A stretch of DNA of 64,000 nt from Saururus chinensis (lineage: Eukaryota > Streptophyta > Magnoliopsida > Piperales > Saururaceae): assembly GCA_035235625.1 (NCBI GenBank), contig CP141143.1, forward strand, positions 37,185,178 to 37,249,177. Reading direction: 5' to 3'. The notes below the pieces were generated by a model. That model worked only from the letters and a program-made list of their open reading frames with translations, did not search any database and was not told where the DNA came from. Shown here piece after piece: positions 47,601 to 60,912 of this stretch; position 1 is the first letter of the stretch, and the number at the start of each line of letters is the position of its first letter. A program made the translations under genes and the position numbers.

Positions 47601-50600
47601 AATCCCTTTATAATGTGATGGATTTATCCTTTTGTCCCTTTAGTTAGTAATTTTTTAATGGTTATTAGTATGGTAAAGTGACTTCATGAAAACTAGGAAA
47701 ATGGATTGAATACACGAGGGGCACCTAAGTGAGGAATTGAACCTCTGGCAAGAAAGTTTCAGTCTACAGGCAGCATGAGAAAAAGGGTTCTAGATGAGGG
47801 ATCAAGAAAAAAGGGAAAGGCGAAGGAGACTGGGGAAAGTGAGAATGGGGTCAGGGTGAGAGATATAACGGGAGTGAAAGAGGCATAGGAAAGACACTAT
47901 TTTATTCAATACTTGATCATGAAAATTACAATTGGTTAAATAGGACTAAGCAAACTGTTATTGCCAAGATATTAAAATTACAAATAAGTCCTTAATTATT
48001 ATGAAATTATTCTTAATTCCCTAGTTCTTACTTCGGGTTAGTCCTTCAGTTGTGACAAAATGCAAAAATGAGCAAGTTTTCTTACAAAGTAAGTGAATAC
48101 CATTGCTGCAACAAACAAAAAGTGAATACCATGGTTATAATTTGTTGGATATGCTATTTCCTTCATAGTGGTTGGCACTTCTTGAAATGTTCATTTAGTT
48201 ATTGCTGACACTTCTCATCAAATGGTTTGTGCATCGTATGAATTACACAAAAACAACGCCAAAACTGAAACCAATTTTGCACTGAAGATGTGATAAGATG
48301 CAAGAATCTGTAATGGAACTACTTTATCCTTAGAGAGATGGAGAAGGGGAGAGAGAAAGAGATAGACGTACAAACAACTAGAAAATGCAAACTAAGGGGT
48401 GTGTAGTCATGTAGATATGAAAAGGAGAGGGGATGATCATTTCTTGCAGGTCTCACCCTTTTAATTTTCTTTCAATTTTCTAGGAATATGCTAATTGCAA
48501 AACACACCTTAAAACTCGCATTTTAGACAATACCTAATACTGTGGGCACCATATTCATTAATCCTCCCATATAGTTGATTAAGATATTTGGTCATATCTG
48601 TGCAGCTCTTCAACTATTAATCATATTTGTAGTTCCATTGCCATTGAAGAACAACTTTTTCAGTAACTTTGACTCCACCGATTATCTATTAATTACAATT
48701 GTGGGTTGTCATGTTTGTGCAATTCTTGGAAAGAAACTGAAAAGTTCCTTCAATTTCAATATATGTTGCATTCATTCTTCCAACAATTGGGAGTATGTGT
48801 ATGCTTATAGCTGATGTTAATGGGAGTATGTGTATTCTAGTTATCTCAATTGGGGAAGTTCAAAATGCATATACCATATTGCTTCGTCGTTATATAGAGT
48901 CTAATCTATTTCTTCCATAAAAAAAGTACAATCAATTTTTCTATGACCCGCCGTAAGCTTAGGCCAATTAACCTATTATGATTTGGTAAGTTACTTATAA
49001 AGTTGTTGGATTGGTACAAAATTGTTGGAATCCAATTTATTAGTGTTTGTTCGGATGATTGGTTAGAATTAGAAGTCCTTTGTCAACTAGGATTAGAATT
49101 TTTATTTGAGTCCCATTGCCCAAGCCTACTATGTGTAAGGAGATACTACAGTTTCAATGAATTGAATATTGCTTTCTTTATCTTCTCTTCCAAATTTCCC
49201 AAACACTCCTCCAATTCCCTCAGGTCGTCATTAATTCCCCATCTTTTTGGCTCTAATCCTTCCCTTTCATCTAATTTTTCCTTAAATTTATCACCCTTCC
49301 CTGCCATAATCACGTTGTGAACTTGCTAGTTCACATCAAATTTCTCCCGCTCTCTTAGAATATTTATATGATTAAATGACAAAAAAACCATTGTGAGAGT
49401 CTAAGTTTCACATCAGGGCTGACATTGATAATAATTACTGCTGTATAAATTTACTTTCTCAAAGTACCTAATGAAGTATTTGCTGATTGTAGGGATTACA
49501 TGTAAATTGGCAAGATAACATTGACCCGGACTCAATGGCCTATGAGGTTTCTATACTTTGTTACAGCATCTTAATTCTACTTTTGTGGATGCTTCTTTTA
49601 ATAGGACTTAGTTAATGCTTGAAAATCTGTTTTTGGCGAAACATTAAAATTATATTTGGTGCATAGTTAATAGAATTGGGTTATGACATATTAAACTGTC
49701 CAATTGAATACTTGTATCATAAAACCTGTGTGAATCAGGGTAGGATGGATTGACTTGACTGGGTTCGAATCTTCTACTTCTACCTGGTTCAGCATATGAA
49801 AAGCACATTTTATAATTTTATAGCTTAAAATATATAAATAGATTACAAAGATTACATGAATATTGCTTCTTATAGTCTAAATTGCACCATATGAATGTGT
49901 TTCAAACAAACTACACACGCGTGCAAACCACCCCCCCATACATGCACGCAGAGCTGCCATTTTGGTTGTATTAAACTGGCCAAAAGATTGGACATTGGAC
50001 ATGTTTTTTATTCTATATTTGTTTTTTATTCAGTCTTCAAACTGCAGGAGCTGCTAGAGTTGGGTGAAGCTGTTGGAACTCAGAACCGGGGACTTCCCAA
50101 ACAGCTTATTTCTTTGCTTCCTATCACAAAGTATAAGCGCAGCTTTTTCTCAAGAAAAAAGAAAGATTGCGACAGGTAGCTTTCATCCCCTTGCTGATGC
50201 TTTCAGTTATTAAGAAGTTGTTACTGAGATGGGGAAGTAGTTTCAAGAAAAAACATTTAAGAAATCTTTCATTTGCATGCGTCATTGAGATCGGTTCTAC
50301 TAGCTTAAACTACTTCCTGAAGGCCCAAGCTTTCATCAACGTCCAAAAACGAAACTGAGGACCTGAATTCACTTTCAATTAAAACATGTCTGAATCAAAT
50401 CAAAAAATTAAAAAGGGTCTGAAAGTGAGTTCCGGAAACTTCTTTCTTTTTAGATCTCTACCCCCTCCCTTTTCTATTTTACTTTCTTAAAGAATATCTA
50501 TTCCTCCCTTGGCTCCACAATTATGAAATTGCCTGTTTAATGTGGTCCTATAAGTATTTATGCTTCATCTTAAACAGGTGTGTAATCTGTCAGATGGACT

Positions 50601-50835
50601 TTAAGGGAGGAGATTGGCAAATGACACTTCCGTGCAAGCATACTTATCATACTAAGTGCATAACCAAATGGCTGGGCATTAACAAGGTGACACGATCCTC
50701 TTGAAGCTAGTGAACCGCTCTTTGTTATTGTTTGTCTTTTTAGTTCGACAAAAAGGTGCATTACAATTGCGTCTACTCTTTCAGGCGTGCCCAGTTTGCT
50801 TTGTTCAGGTATTTGGGGAGGAATCAAGCTCTTAA
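44622..50835 (+). CDS. BB: E3 ubiquitin-protein ligase, BIG BROTHER type (RING-H2), seven coding exons
   Basis: Arabidopsis BIG BROTHER is a ubiquitin ligase that limits organ growth. Coding exons, all with AG/GT borders and consistent phase, are 44622-44753, 45218-45416, 47075-47109, 49493-49546, 50048-50175, 50578-50686 and 50785-50835. The product is 235 residues (Arabidopsis BB is about 248). Residues 8-17 'EVHYINTGFP' match the family start. 'SAEECI' spans the exon 2/3 junction, 'VNWQDNIDPDSMAYE' and 'ELLELGEAVGTQNRGL' are the conserved middle, and the RING-H2 is CVIC...CKHTYHTKC...KWLGINKACPVC at about residues 184-222. All eight metal ligands are present. The end is VFGEESSS. The start follows an exon beginning at 44604; a second Met is at residue 7. 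Assignment to BB rather than a close paralogue rests on recalled sequence. Confidence 0.93.
46110..46755 (+). repeat. Three direct repeats of about 210-220 bp in intron 2 of the RING E3 gene
   Basis: Units start at about 46110, 46332 and 46551 with 'tgaaaagaaga'. Each holds 'cttgatctnagtttgggttc', 'aaagctcttgttggttgaaa' and 'tatcacttcttttgtctttg'. Units 2 and 3 are closest over their first half. Unit 1 has an extra 'attggttgaaaagtaaa', and unit 2 has a doubled 'tatcacttcttttgtc', both small secondary duplications. Confidence 0.92.
47110..49492 (+). other. Intron 3 of the RING E3 gene (2.4 kb)
   Basis: No gene is seen inside. At about 47325-47360 'cgtcccaattgtttggggtc' resembles a word common in plant retroposons ('tgtttggggtcggctacatg'), so a decayed retroposon may lie here. 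Frames of 79 and 105 codons at 48575 and 49003 look random. Confidence 0.6.
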
Positions 50836-53131
50836 TCGAATAAAGATACTCAGAAGAATTTTGTTGGTTTCTTTCCAGTCATCGGAATGCCTATTTCATC
50901 AATATTGTGTAGTTTGCCACTGTTTGGTTTTTAGGAAAATGTTAATTCTTTAGTTTCTTACTATTACAATTTTACCACAGGAACTTTTAAAGGCTTGTAA
51001 AAGGGGAAAAAAGGAAAACTGTCATTTCAATTGGGTTTCCATGAGTGCACTTTGCTTTAGTTGGAGCCTTCATGAACCTTGTCTTCCTTCACAGCTATAA
51101 AGAAAATGCATTTTCCTTGCAGGTTTTTTCGGTTGTCTCAAGGAAACTATGAGCAGGACAGTAATGCTATTGACATATTCTACCATACGTTTTCTGTAGT
51201 ACTTACTATTATAAAAAGAAAAAGCGTATTTGACTAAAGAAAAAAAGCTGTCAGTGGATTACACATGTTAGCATGCTTTAGCGGCTAACTTGCATTAGCA
51301 TGTTTTAGTGTGTGCGCCATCCATGCATGGATCGAACAGTTATTATGCATGGGATCGACAGTTGGTAAAGCTTCGCCGGTGACACCGGCGCAGAGGCTCA
51401 ATGTGCTTGGGTTAATGGGTGTGCCTACGTGATGGTCATTCACTTGGAGCATGTGAGCTAAATTAATTTTTTTTAATTTTCTTTGTCTTACATTAATAGT
51501 TGTATTTAAAAAAATATTAATTTTTATTGAATGGTCGAACCACATATATGAGAAGGATAATTAACTTATGATAGGCCTTTTTAAGTATTCAATCACTTCA
51601 ATTGAGCAAAATGTAGCTATTAATATAGAATATTTTTTTTTGCTTAGAGCTATGAATTTGGGACGGAATGAGTAATTTGGGACTATTTTAATATTAACAC
51701 AATTTAGACTATCGTAATTTAAACACCTATATTATCGTAAATTAGATATTATATACCATTACAATATAGGTAGCATATACTGTTGCAATCTACACATCCC
51801 AATATCTACCTTATCACCTATTAGAGATTTTTATCATTGTAATTTAGATGTTATATACCATTGTAATGTAGGCATCATATGCTATTGCAACATTGACCAT
51901 CATAATCCTTGTACCATTGCAATTTACTCACAAATTTACTAAATGTAATATTTACCCGTTGCAATTTAAAATCCCATAACAACTTAGTCAGCATTGTGTG
52001 GAGGGAGAAGAGGGAGGAGGGAGAAATGGCAAAGTATTGCCAGCATAGGAGGTAGTAGTGAGAGTAGAAGGAGATCGTGGAGGCAGAGGTGGAAGGAGAA
52101 AGAAGAAGGAGGTGGAGGCATCAACAATGTGAGAGGAGATGACACAATGTGTAGAGGTGGTAGCGATGATGTTTAGAGGCGTCAGTGATGACATATTAAG
52201 GCAACAATAACATGTAGAGGAGTTAGTAGGCATTGACTAGAGAAGAAGGCAACAGAGGATGAAGAAGGAGGGAGAAGGAGAGTAGTACACACTAGAGGAA
52301 AAGGAGGCATCACATAGTGGAGGAAGGGATGATAGGTGGAGGAGGAGGTTGGGAACCTAGGTAGCTGGGTTGGCAGAGGTGGGGAACCCAAAAGGAAGTG
52401 GCGACGACTGAAGGAGAAGGGAGAAGAGTGGAGAAAAAGGCCTATTTTGGTAAAAGTGTCTCTAATTTTTTTCTTTTTTTACCCTAAAACTACCAATAGG
52501 CAAGTGCCTTATTTGGATAACTTGTTTGTCCCTAAGCCCAACCTATAAATATTTCATGAAAAAGTATGTCACTTGGGGTAGGGAGAAGTACTTTCTTGAC
52601 ACCATCTACATGGGTATTTTTTGAATAATCTATTAAGTGCATAAATTTTTTATTTCAAACAAAAATATGCCTAAGGTTCACCCTTCTCTTTAGGGGAAAT
52701 TTTTTTAATTTTTTGGCCGCCACTATTGTCTTTGCAATGAGAACTTTTTTGGAGAGTGGCGACAGGTGAAAGAGAGCTAAAACTAGAGAAGGGGGCAACA
52801 ACCGGAAGAAAAGGTGACAAACAGAGTAGGTAGAGTTGACTGAAGGAGATGGAGGAGGGAAGGGGAATGTAAGGAAGGAGGAAGAAATATAAAAAGAAAA
52901 TTGTAGGACAATTTTGTCAACCAGACTTAGTGTTAGATTTGTTCTTTTATTTGTAGATAATTACAAGAACTCTAGCACCAACCACTCTTCCGTCTGTCAT
53001 TGCCTAGGTCACTCCCTCCTTGCTTCTTGTTCTCTTCTTCTATTGGAAAATGCTAGTAGCAGCTGCACTTACCTCTCTTGATTTTTTGCCTCCTCATTCA
53101 ATTCCTTCTTCCTTTCCTCTCCATTAATTAT
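50836..53131. other. 3' flank of the RING E3 gene and intergenic DNA
   Basis: The 3' UTR must start here; its end was not determined. 51700-51920 has loosely repeated 'ataccattgcaatntaggta' words. 51995-52440 is strongly purine-rich on the plus strand (gga/gaag) and 52730-52900 again. Frames in the purine-rich parts reflect base composition. No gene or bounded element is supported. Confidence 0.5.
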
Positions 53132-53429
53132 TGTGTCCCGATCGGACACAAACAATACTTAGCTTTACGAAGAAGAAATGGAAGAAGTTTGGATGAAGGA
53201 AGAAGAGAAAATAGTCTTTATTATGTATAAAAGACAAAGGAGGAAGACGACCCCCTTATATAGAGGCCACAACTTCCTTGGGGTGCATGCCATCTGGTGG
53301 GCCCCATGCTAATTAGCGGGCCACCAGCTGGTCTTAGTTCTTCCAGCCCCCTGGTAGGCACCAAGACCGGCATCCATCTCTACCACAAAGGCATGGCTAA
53401 AACATGGAAGAACTAAGACTGGGGTGGTC
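53132..53429 (-). mobile_element. Probable short LTR (about 300 bp)
   Basis: On the minus strand it has an LTR-like order: a TATA box 'ctatataagg' near 53257, an 'aataaag' near 53218, a C/T-rich stretch, then an end at 'cgggacaca' near 53132. It sits left of the second Ty3 fossil in the place of its 3' LTR, with copy C between. No partner LTR was found on the right side. Confidence 0.45.
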
Positions 53430-56400
53430 TGTCACACCCTGACACCACCCAACCTGAGCTGAACCCTGTTCAAGGGTCGAGCAAGCGCACAGGGGTGATA
53501 GAAATTGACGTATTAATGTATTACGGAAGTTTTAGCTCCTCAAACGGGCGATCATAATGGAGTAGCGCACCTAATGTCTTTTGAACAAGAGAAATAAGGA
53601 TAACAAAGAGAATAATAAAACTACCATAGTCCTCACACCAACCCACATAATAGCTTCCAGAGCCTACATATGGCTTGAAATCTGGAAAAGTTTAGACAAG
53701 TCTAAGAACAACAGATAAATGTGGGCATGATACATAATCCACTATATAATGTTCTCTAATGTCAACCACGAGAAAATAAGAAAATAAAATATCATCTGGA
53801 TGTAACCAAGGCTAATCCCATGCGAACCCATGCCGTCCCTCATATAGGGAGTCTTGCTCGTCTGCACGTCACACTGTGCGTCCCCAAAATAAATCACAGA
53901 AAGAGGGGTGAGTATAAAACTCAGTAATGGTTTGAAAATGATAACTTTAATCAGAAAATTATCATGGCACAACAACATAGTAATTTAGATCCATAAATGA
54001 AATGGTATGCTCCTTTTCTAATCATCCCCTTACTAAGCCTCTACTTATCCATAAGTAAAAAGATGTAGTATGCATATAACACATCTCAAAATCAGGGCAT
54101 AAATGATCATGATATGATCTAACATTCATCCTGCATAACTGGTGATTCTCACACCATCACATTCACAATCATGCATATTAAGCCATTCTCCTTCATAACA
54201 TTCACCCTGCATAACACGTGTACACAACACATACTCACATAATGCGTATTTATTTCATTCATCCATAGATCATTCACCCTGCACAATAAGATTATTAATC
54301 ACACGATACTAAATCATGTCTAGTAATAATATTCACGTGTTAAAAATCTCAAATTATCCCAACATGACCTATGTAACATGCGCAAAATATTATCTTATTA
54401 TCTCATACACATGCATCACCAACAAATGGTGAATGTCTCTATCATAGAGAGAATACAATCAAGCCACATAGGCTGGACATGGTTCGGTTTCCACATAGGT
54501 AACATAAGGTGTTTAGGGACAAGCCTAGCCAAGGAATGTTCGAATATCACATAGAGAACCTAGAGCAGGTGTGTTCGCCCTGAAACATCTTCTGCAGTGG
54601 GAAGAATCTGAATTCCAAACAGGAAACCTAGAACATGTGGTAGCTGGTTCACAAAGGCATACCACTTTGGATTCTCAGGGTCCAGATGACTATTTCAAGA
54701 AATCTCAACCGCAAGACAAGTACACAACTCGTCTTCATTCATCTCAACTCAATTCAGATTGACTCAACCTGGGGAGTATCCATGTTCCACATAGGAACTC
54801 AAATCGAAATATGTCATTTCAGACCAACCAAGTTCCAATTATGCCAATGATTGACTAATCTAGCATGCAATCTTACATCATTGCATCCAATCAATGAACC
54901 ACAACTAAACATCGGTAAAGTCTCATTCATGAAATCCGTTTCATGATGCATTCAACATGATACATACATGAGCAATCTCTACATAAATTCTAACACATGG
55001 AATGTGCTCCCACTAGTCCCCACATGCATTATATTCAAGTCACAAACAACCATGATTTCATAATTAATTTCCCCTTGCTTGTGTATGTTTAAAATACGAC
55101 ATACATTCCTAAGCATATGACCATGCTTTGACAATAACTCATAATGCACTACATACATATTTTTTCTAACATCTAATCATGGATCTAAACTGAAAACATG
55201 AATCGAAACCATCAGAAACCATCATTCAAATCATGGATTCAAGTTAACAAATCTAACATGTTTGACCAACATCATGTAATTCCGCATGATACCCAATTAT
55301 TCTTCATACATCCTAACATCACTAGCATACTCTTCCAGTAACTTATTCTAACTCAAATCAACCCACATGAATATGAGGAATAATATTTGGAAGTAGAAAT
55401 ATCAAAATAAAAAAATGAATTAAAATGTTCAAATTTGTTGTACTGCCGATCAATCGGCCTGCAAGACCATTTGATCAGCCTATAAGCCCGATCAATCGCC
55501 ATAACGGCAGGTCTAGTTTGTCTTCTCTATTTTGAAAACCAAACCGAGACTTCATCAATCAAACTTAAAACCTCCAATCAAAGCTCTAAAATTCATAAAA
55601 ATCTAATTAAAACTTCAAGAATGCTAAATCTACTCATTTTCAATCAAAGCCCTAAGAAATTAATACAAAATATTAAGTTTTTACTAATCTACCATTAAGG
55701 CACTAAACATGGAATCCGTTGAAGAAAACACACCAAGAACAAATATTTGAAAACACAACAAGATTGAGGCTTAAACCCATTACCTTTCACCACTCTTTTG
55801 GTCAGAATAGCTCAATCTCCTCCAAAACGTACCCAAAACATGATTTTCATTAATACTTCTCAAATCCGATTTTGGAACACTAAAAACCTTCAAGAATAAG
55901 TAAGGGTTTTAGAAACCCAAAAATGAAAATTCAAACATTAGGTTTGGATATAGAAACCCAAATAAGTAGGTTTTGAGTGAAAACCGAGATTAATTCAAAG
56001 CAAAGGAAGTGATTTGAAAGATTTAGGTAAAACCCTAATGGATTAAGGGAACATTAAGAAAATTAAACCTTAGTCTCTTTCCTTTTTGGGCAAATGGGGG
56101 ATTAGGCCTCTTGATCCTAGGTTCAGCCCTTTCCCAAATGGGAAAGAGGCAACCTCTTTCCTTATATAGTAAGGAAGGGGTTAGACCTAATCAAATATAG
56201 GGGTACAAATAGAATTTATAACTAAAAATGAGTAATTTGGCTATTAAAACCATAATTAAGATAAAAAATTCTAAAATAATTTTCCAATGTCTCAATTTTG
56301 ACCATGGGGTCCACTATGGGTACCGCCAACCCTAATTTTGGATAATTAGTGAAAATTTTAAAAAATTTAAAAAATTCTAAATGACTTAAATTAACTTAAA

Positions 56401-56547
56401 AACTATAGATGTGAAGAAAGTTTTGGTTAAAACCTTTGTTAACCACTTAAATTTTAAAAATAGTCAAAATTGATCAGGATTGACATTAAACCACACAAAA
56501 GCAGTTAAATAGAATAAAATAAACCGGTTCAAGATAAAAGTTCTTAC
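53430..56547 (-). mobile_element. LTR copy C (family 1), 3.1 kb
   Basis: The plus strand runs from TGTCACACCCTG to AAAGTTCTTACA, the reverse of copies A and B. Landmarks agree: 'gaggggtgag' (53903), 'attctcagggtc' (54672), 'ttccagtaact' (55334). Flanks TGGTC and CAGTT do not match, so this is not a clean solo insertion; a rearrangement or deletion at one edge is likely. There is no primer site or polypurine tract at either edge. It abuts pol sequence of another Ty3 element on the right. Confidence 0.85.
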
Positions 56548-58660
56548 ACAGTTGCCATGGCCTGCTTCAGCCTCTAAAAGGCCTCTTGGGCCACTTCTGT
56601 CCAAGTAAAGGCCCCCTTCTTGAAGAGGGTAGTGAGGAGACTAGCAATCGTCCCATATTGACTGATGAAGTGTCGATAATACCCTATAAGGCCAAAAAAT
56701 CCACCAAGTGCTCGGATACAAGTGGGGGTCAACCATGAGAGCATAGCAGTCACCTTCGAAGGGTCAGTGGCAACCCCTAAGATCAAGATGAATCGATAGA
56801 GGAAGGACGGAATAAGTCATTCATGAGTCTCTAGAAGGTGGCTGGTGCATTGGTCAACCCAAACAGCATGACCAAGAACTCAAAGTGGCCATTGTGGGTG
56901 CGGAAGGCTGTCTTGTGAACATCGGCTGGCTACACAAGAATTTGATTATACCCCGAATAAAGATCAAGCTTATTGAAGATGGTCGCTCTGGTAAGCTCAT
57001 TGAGGAGCCCTCAATCAACAAAATAGGATACTTATACTTGACAGTGATTGCATTAAGTGTTCGGTTGTCCACATAGAACCACCAAGTGCCATCTTTCTTC
57101 TAGACCAGTAACACTGGAGAAGAGAAGGAACCAGTGCTCTGTTGGATGATACCTGACTAGAGCATGTCAGCCACCAAGCGCTCAATCTCCACCTTCTCAA
57201 TGTGAGGGTATCGGTGCGGTTGGACATTTGCAGGTGAAGCACCAGGAATGATAGGAATGTGGTGATCATGTGGTCGGACCAAGGTAGCCCCTTAGGCTTA
57301 GAGAAGACATCCTCATGCTCCGCCAAGAGAGCTAATAGATCCTCTGGAAGGCTGCCTTGGTGCACATCCACTGTAGCATGCTGATGAAGAAAAATTCCCT
57401 TAGGTGCAAACTGAAAGAGGGAGCTCACCGATTGGGTGGACTACAAAGTGCTTGACTAAGAACCTTGGATGCGCACCTGCTGCCCATGCACTTTAAAGTC
57501 CATGATCATGTTGTGGAAGTTCCACATGACGTATCCAAGATCCTGAAGCTACTGAACTCCCAACACCATGTCCGCCGCTTTTGTTGGAAGCAAGAATAGA
57601 TCGGTGGTGAAGGTATAGCCCTGGAAAGATAATGAAGCTTGTGCACACACCCTAGCGTTCCAAAGGTGTTTTCCATCACCGATCAAGAAGTCGAACAGCT
57701 TCGAGTCTAACATGAAACACCCCAACCATTGTGCCACCTTATCATTAATGAAGGTATGGGTGGAGCCGTTGTCGATAAGGATGGCAACTTGCTGGCGCTT
57801 GAGGTGGCCTTGGACGCGCATGGTGTGAGGAGTGAAGGCCCCTAAAAAAGCATGCATCGAAATCTCAGGTAGCAAGCTGTCATAAGGGGTCGAGCATCTA
57901 GGGCTAGATCATACTCCTCATCGGCCTCCTCGACTAGTAGGCTGCCTCTAACGGAACATTGATGGCTTGGTACGAATTTCTCATTGCACTTTAAGCACAA
58001 GCCCTTCAATCGCCGCTCTTCCATTTGGGCTGGAGTGAGGCATCGTACAACAGGACTAGTAGAGACGTATGGCTGGCTGGGGTGGCAGGTGGGAAGGCTG
58101 GTCAGTGTGGTAGGGAAAGGTAGGGGGCTGGTTGGGGACTAAGGAGACGAGCCCAGTCGGCCTCTTTATCTTTGTAGGCCAGCTTCTCTTCCTCAATTCA
58201 TGCATGACATACGACCTCACGCATCGACATACAAGGAAAATGACACATCTCATTTAAAATTTCTGGTTTGAGCCCTATGTTAAAAGTTCCCACGAGGGCT
58301 GTCATCGGCTAATCAAGGAGGCGATTTACAATCTTCATGAACTCGGTGTAGTATGCTCACATAGTAGTGTTTTGGCACAGGGTGGACAACATCTCATTGA
58401 AATCTTGGAACTCGTTGGGCCTAAATTGGACACAAAGCTTCTTGGTGAATGAAGTCCAAGTTAGAAAACGGGCCTCCTTTTTGAAGCTCTAAAACCAAAT
58501 GGAGCCATCGCCATCTAGATGGAAAGCAGCTATGTGCAACTGTTCAGCGTCGGAGTGATTTCCCTGGTAGGCAAAGAATTTCTCCACCTTGTAGAGCCAT
58601 TTGTTGGTGGATTTCGGTAGTTCCCTACGCATAAGTCAAGAGAATAGATCGGATGATCCT
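56548..58660 (-). mobile_element. Second Ty3-type element: gag, protease and partial reverse transcriptase (fossil)
   Basis: Reading leftwards on the minus strand: gag-like sequence (about 58660-58060), a zinc knuckle 'CLKCNEKFVPSHQC' (about 57980), a retropepsin site 'ILIDNGSTHTFI' (about 57770), a reverse transcriptase start region (about 57350-56850), and the reverse transcriptase/RNase H junction 'FFGLIGYYRHFI' with 'AFTWTEVAQEAF' (about 56680-56580). The order and motifs fit a chromovirus-like plant Ty3 element. It is broken in several places and stops where LTR copy C begins, so RNase H and integrase are missing here. No 5' LTR or primer site was recognised to the right. Confidence 0.88.
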
Positions 58661-60700
58661 TCCTTACAAGAGATAGAGAAGAACTTTTTTTTTTTTTATA
58701 TGGGACGACCTTCTTTTGATTAATGAAGACTACTCTTACACTTTAGAGTGAGTAGTGGTGATTAATCAATTTTTGAAACCCTTTGATTAGATGGAAAAAA
58801 TGAAAGAAACAACTTGAAATTTATTAAAATAAGAAACGAGAAGTGCCAGGAGAAGTGGATACAACTTTCAATTTTTTTAAAAAAAAGAAAGAAAAACAAG
58901 GAAAATTCTTCTTGAAGATAAGAGCTCCCCTTGCACAAGTTCTTCTTCCTTCTTGTGTGCTTTTGTTTGTCTTCCGATTCTTTAAACTTCTTCCACTTTC
59001 AAAAGGTCAAGGCTTTTGAGAATTTGAATTCTTTTGGTGTGTGATGGACTTCTGGATTTCTTTTTGGAGGTTTTGTAGACTTGAAAGCCAAAAGCCCCCT
59101 CTTATGAAAACGAAGGGGTATTTATCGCATTGGATTTGTATGTTTAAGCAAGTAGTAGGGGTAAGTTGGAAGGGTAGTTCATAGGAAATGGAGAGTGAGT
59201 TAGTGGGATGTGAGGCACGAGATAATGGAATGAGTTGTGAGGGGCAGTTCGTGGGAAGTGGAGAGTGAATAAGTGGGACGTGGGAATGCGGTAAAGGTAG
59301 TTTTGAAAGTAATAGGAGAAGTCCCAGTATTATACCTTGAACTTGGTCTCCCCCCCACTTTATCACTTTCTTTACATACAGTTTTTTTGTGTGTTCCTAG
59401 CCATTTTAGTCTTTTTATGGCTGAACATTTTTTTTACAAAACAAGACTTAACATGGGACCCACGAGTCTCACCTAATCTTTTATTTATTTCTTTTTATGG
59501 CTATTTTGTTGTGAGATTTTTGGGGTCTCACACAACCCTTTATAATTTGGATTTTTTTATTTTGATGTGGCTACGTGAGGCTTACAAAGCCTCTCTTACC
59601 CATTTAATTTTGAGTGTAAGGAGGCCTCATGAGGTCCTTACATAATTTTTTTTTTGTTAGAAACCTTGTCCATTCCTACACGTGTAGGATTAAATTTTGC
59701 TTCCTCACTTTTTTTCTTTGGACTTTGTCCATTTAAATTTTTTGTCCTATTCAGAGCTAGTCAAGCTCCAAAATCTTGGCTTTTGAATTTTGACTTTGAT
59801 TTTTTGTTGTTGTCAACAGATAGCCCTTCCGAGGGGTGACAATGGAGTGACATTATACATGGAACTATCACACATCGAAAAAATTATTAGAGGAATGCCT
59901 GGCTTCCCAATAACTTCTTCTACTGGGTTGCCTACAATCCAAACTTCTTCGTATAGAATCGATTTAAATGAAGTTATAATGGATTATGCTATGGAGATAA
60001 TAATGAAAGCATGTAGAAATGTCACTGAAGCTCGTCTAAGGGACGAACCCCTTCCAAGCTTTATCCTTACACAAGGATATCTCTTCTACACCGAAGATTT
60101 AGACAATGGACGTATCGTTTTTTGTTGAAGATGTCCTGAAGAGTTAATTAGAGAGGGAATTCTACACTAATAGATTTTCTTCTTATTATTATTTTTTCTA
60201 AAAAAAAATGTTCTCATATTAGAGATTTTTTTTAAAGATTTTTTTCTTTTTGCAGGAGAGCTTCTTGTTTTTTTTTTTGTTATTGCAAAATTCACACATG
60301 CCCTAGCCTCTTCCAATTCCTCGCTCATTATTCATTTTTTTTTACTACACAAGAGTGGATCTTTATATTTGATGCTCAACCCACCAACATGTTCAAATTT
60401 ACAAATTTTCTTTACACCTCACAAAACTTGTTGGTACTTTAACTAGTCAAAAGAAAGAATTCATCTCAATCTTATTAAATCCTACTTTGAAAAATTAGAA
60501 AGAAGTGACTTATTCCCTTTGCATTGATTTACAAGGATTTTATTTTTTTTTAATTAGCTTTGTTGACTTGTAAGGATATTTAGTCTTTTATCATTTTCTC
60601 TATCAACGCTATGTTGTTGTTGGATCAAAGACAAAAATCATTTGTCTATGTTGCTATTATCATTATTTTTTTATTTTTCATAACTCGGCTTGCCGGTATC
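58661..60700. other. Unassigned AT-rich stretch
   Basis: A poly-T run lies at about 58686-58698. At 59175-59285 'tgggaagtggagagtgaata' and 'aggaaatggagagtgagtta' mark a two-copy tandem repeat of about 65-70 bp. A frame of 112 codons (59790-60128, plus) follows a splice-acceptor-like 'ttgttgtcaacag' and begins to look coding from about residue 19 (GVTLYMELSHIEKII), but I do not recognise it. The rest shows nothing nameable. Confidence 0.45.
59820..60128 (+). CDS. Possible terminal exon or frame of unknown product
   Basis: An open frame of about 100 codons follows an acceptor-like CAG at 59817-59819 and ends with TGA after 'LDNGRIVFC'. The composition (mixed charged and hydrophobic residues, few low-complexity runs) is more protein-like than nearby frames. 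No domain is recognised and no upstream exon was found. It may be chance or part of an unrecognised element. Confidence 0.2.
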   Translation: MALPRGDNGVTLYMELSHIEKIIRGMPGFPITSSTGLPTIQTSSYRIDLNEVIMDYAMEIIMKACRNVTEARLRDEPLPSFILTQGYLFYTEDLDNGRIVFC

Positions 60701-60717
60701 TCTCAATCAGAACTTTT

Positions 60718-60912
60718 TTGAGTCGAGATAAGATAAAATTTTAACTAAATAAGTTTTTATAATAAGATAACATCGTAATCGTGACTCTTTTCTTCACTCG
60801 TTATTTTATTGAGTTGAGATAGGATAAAATCTTAATTGAACAAATTTTCATAATAAGATAACATCGTCAGTTGAGTCGAGATAAGATAAAATGTTAATTG
60901 AACAAATTTTTT
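60718..60912 (+). repeat. Tandem repeat of about 75 bp, about 2.5 units
   Basis: 'gagtcgagataagataaaat' recurs at about 60721 and 60875, with a variant 'gagttgagataggataaaat' near 60801. 'ataataagataacatcgt' follows the first two. A small 'gaatctcaggaa' pair lies at about 60980-61010. Confidence 0.85.

Noticed and set aside
51994-52440. Frames in the purine-rich tract (Gly/Arg/Glu-rich)
   Set aside because: Explained by gga/gaa composition; the opposite strand is open as well.
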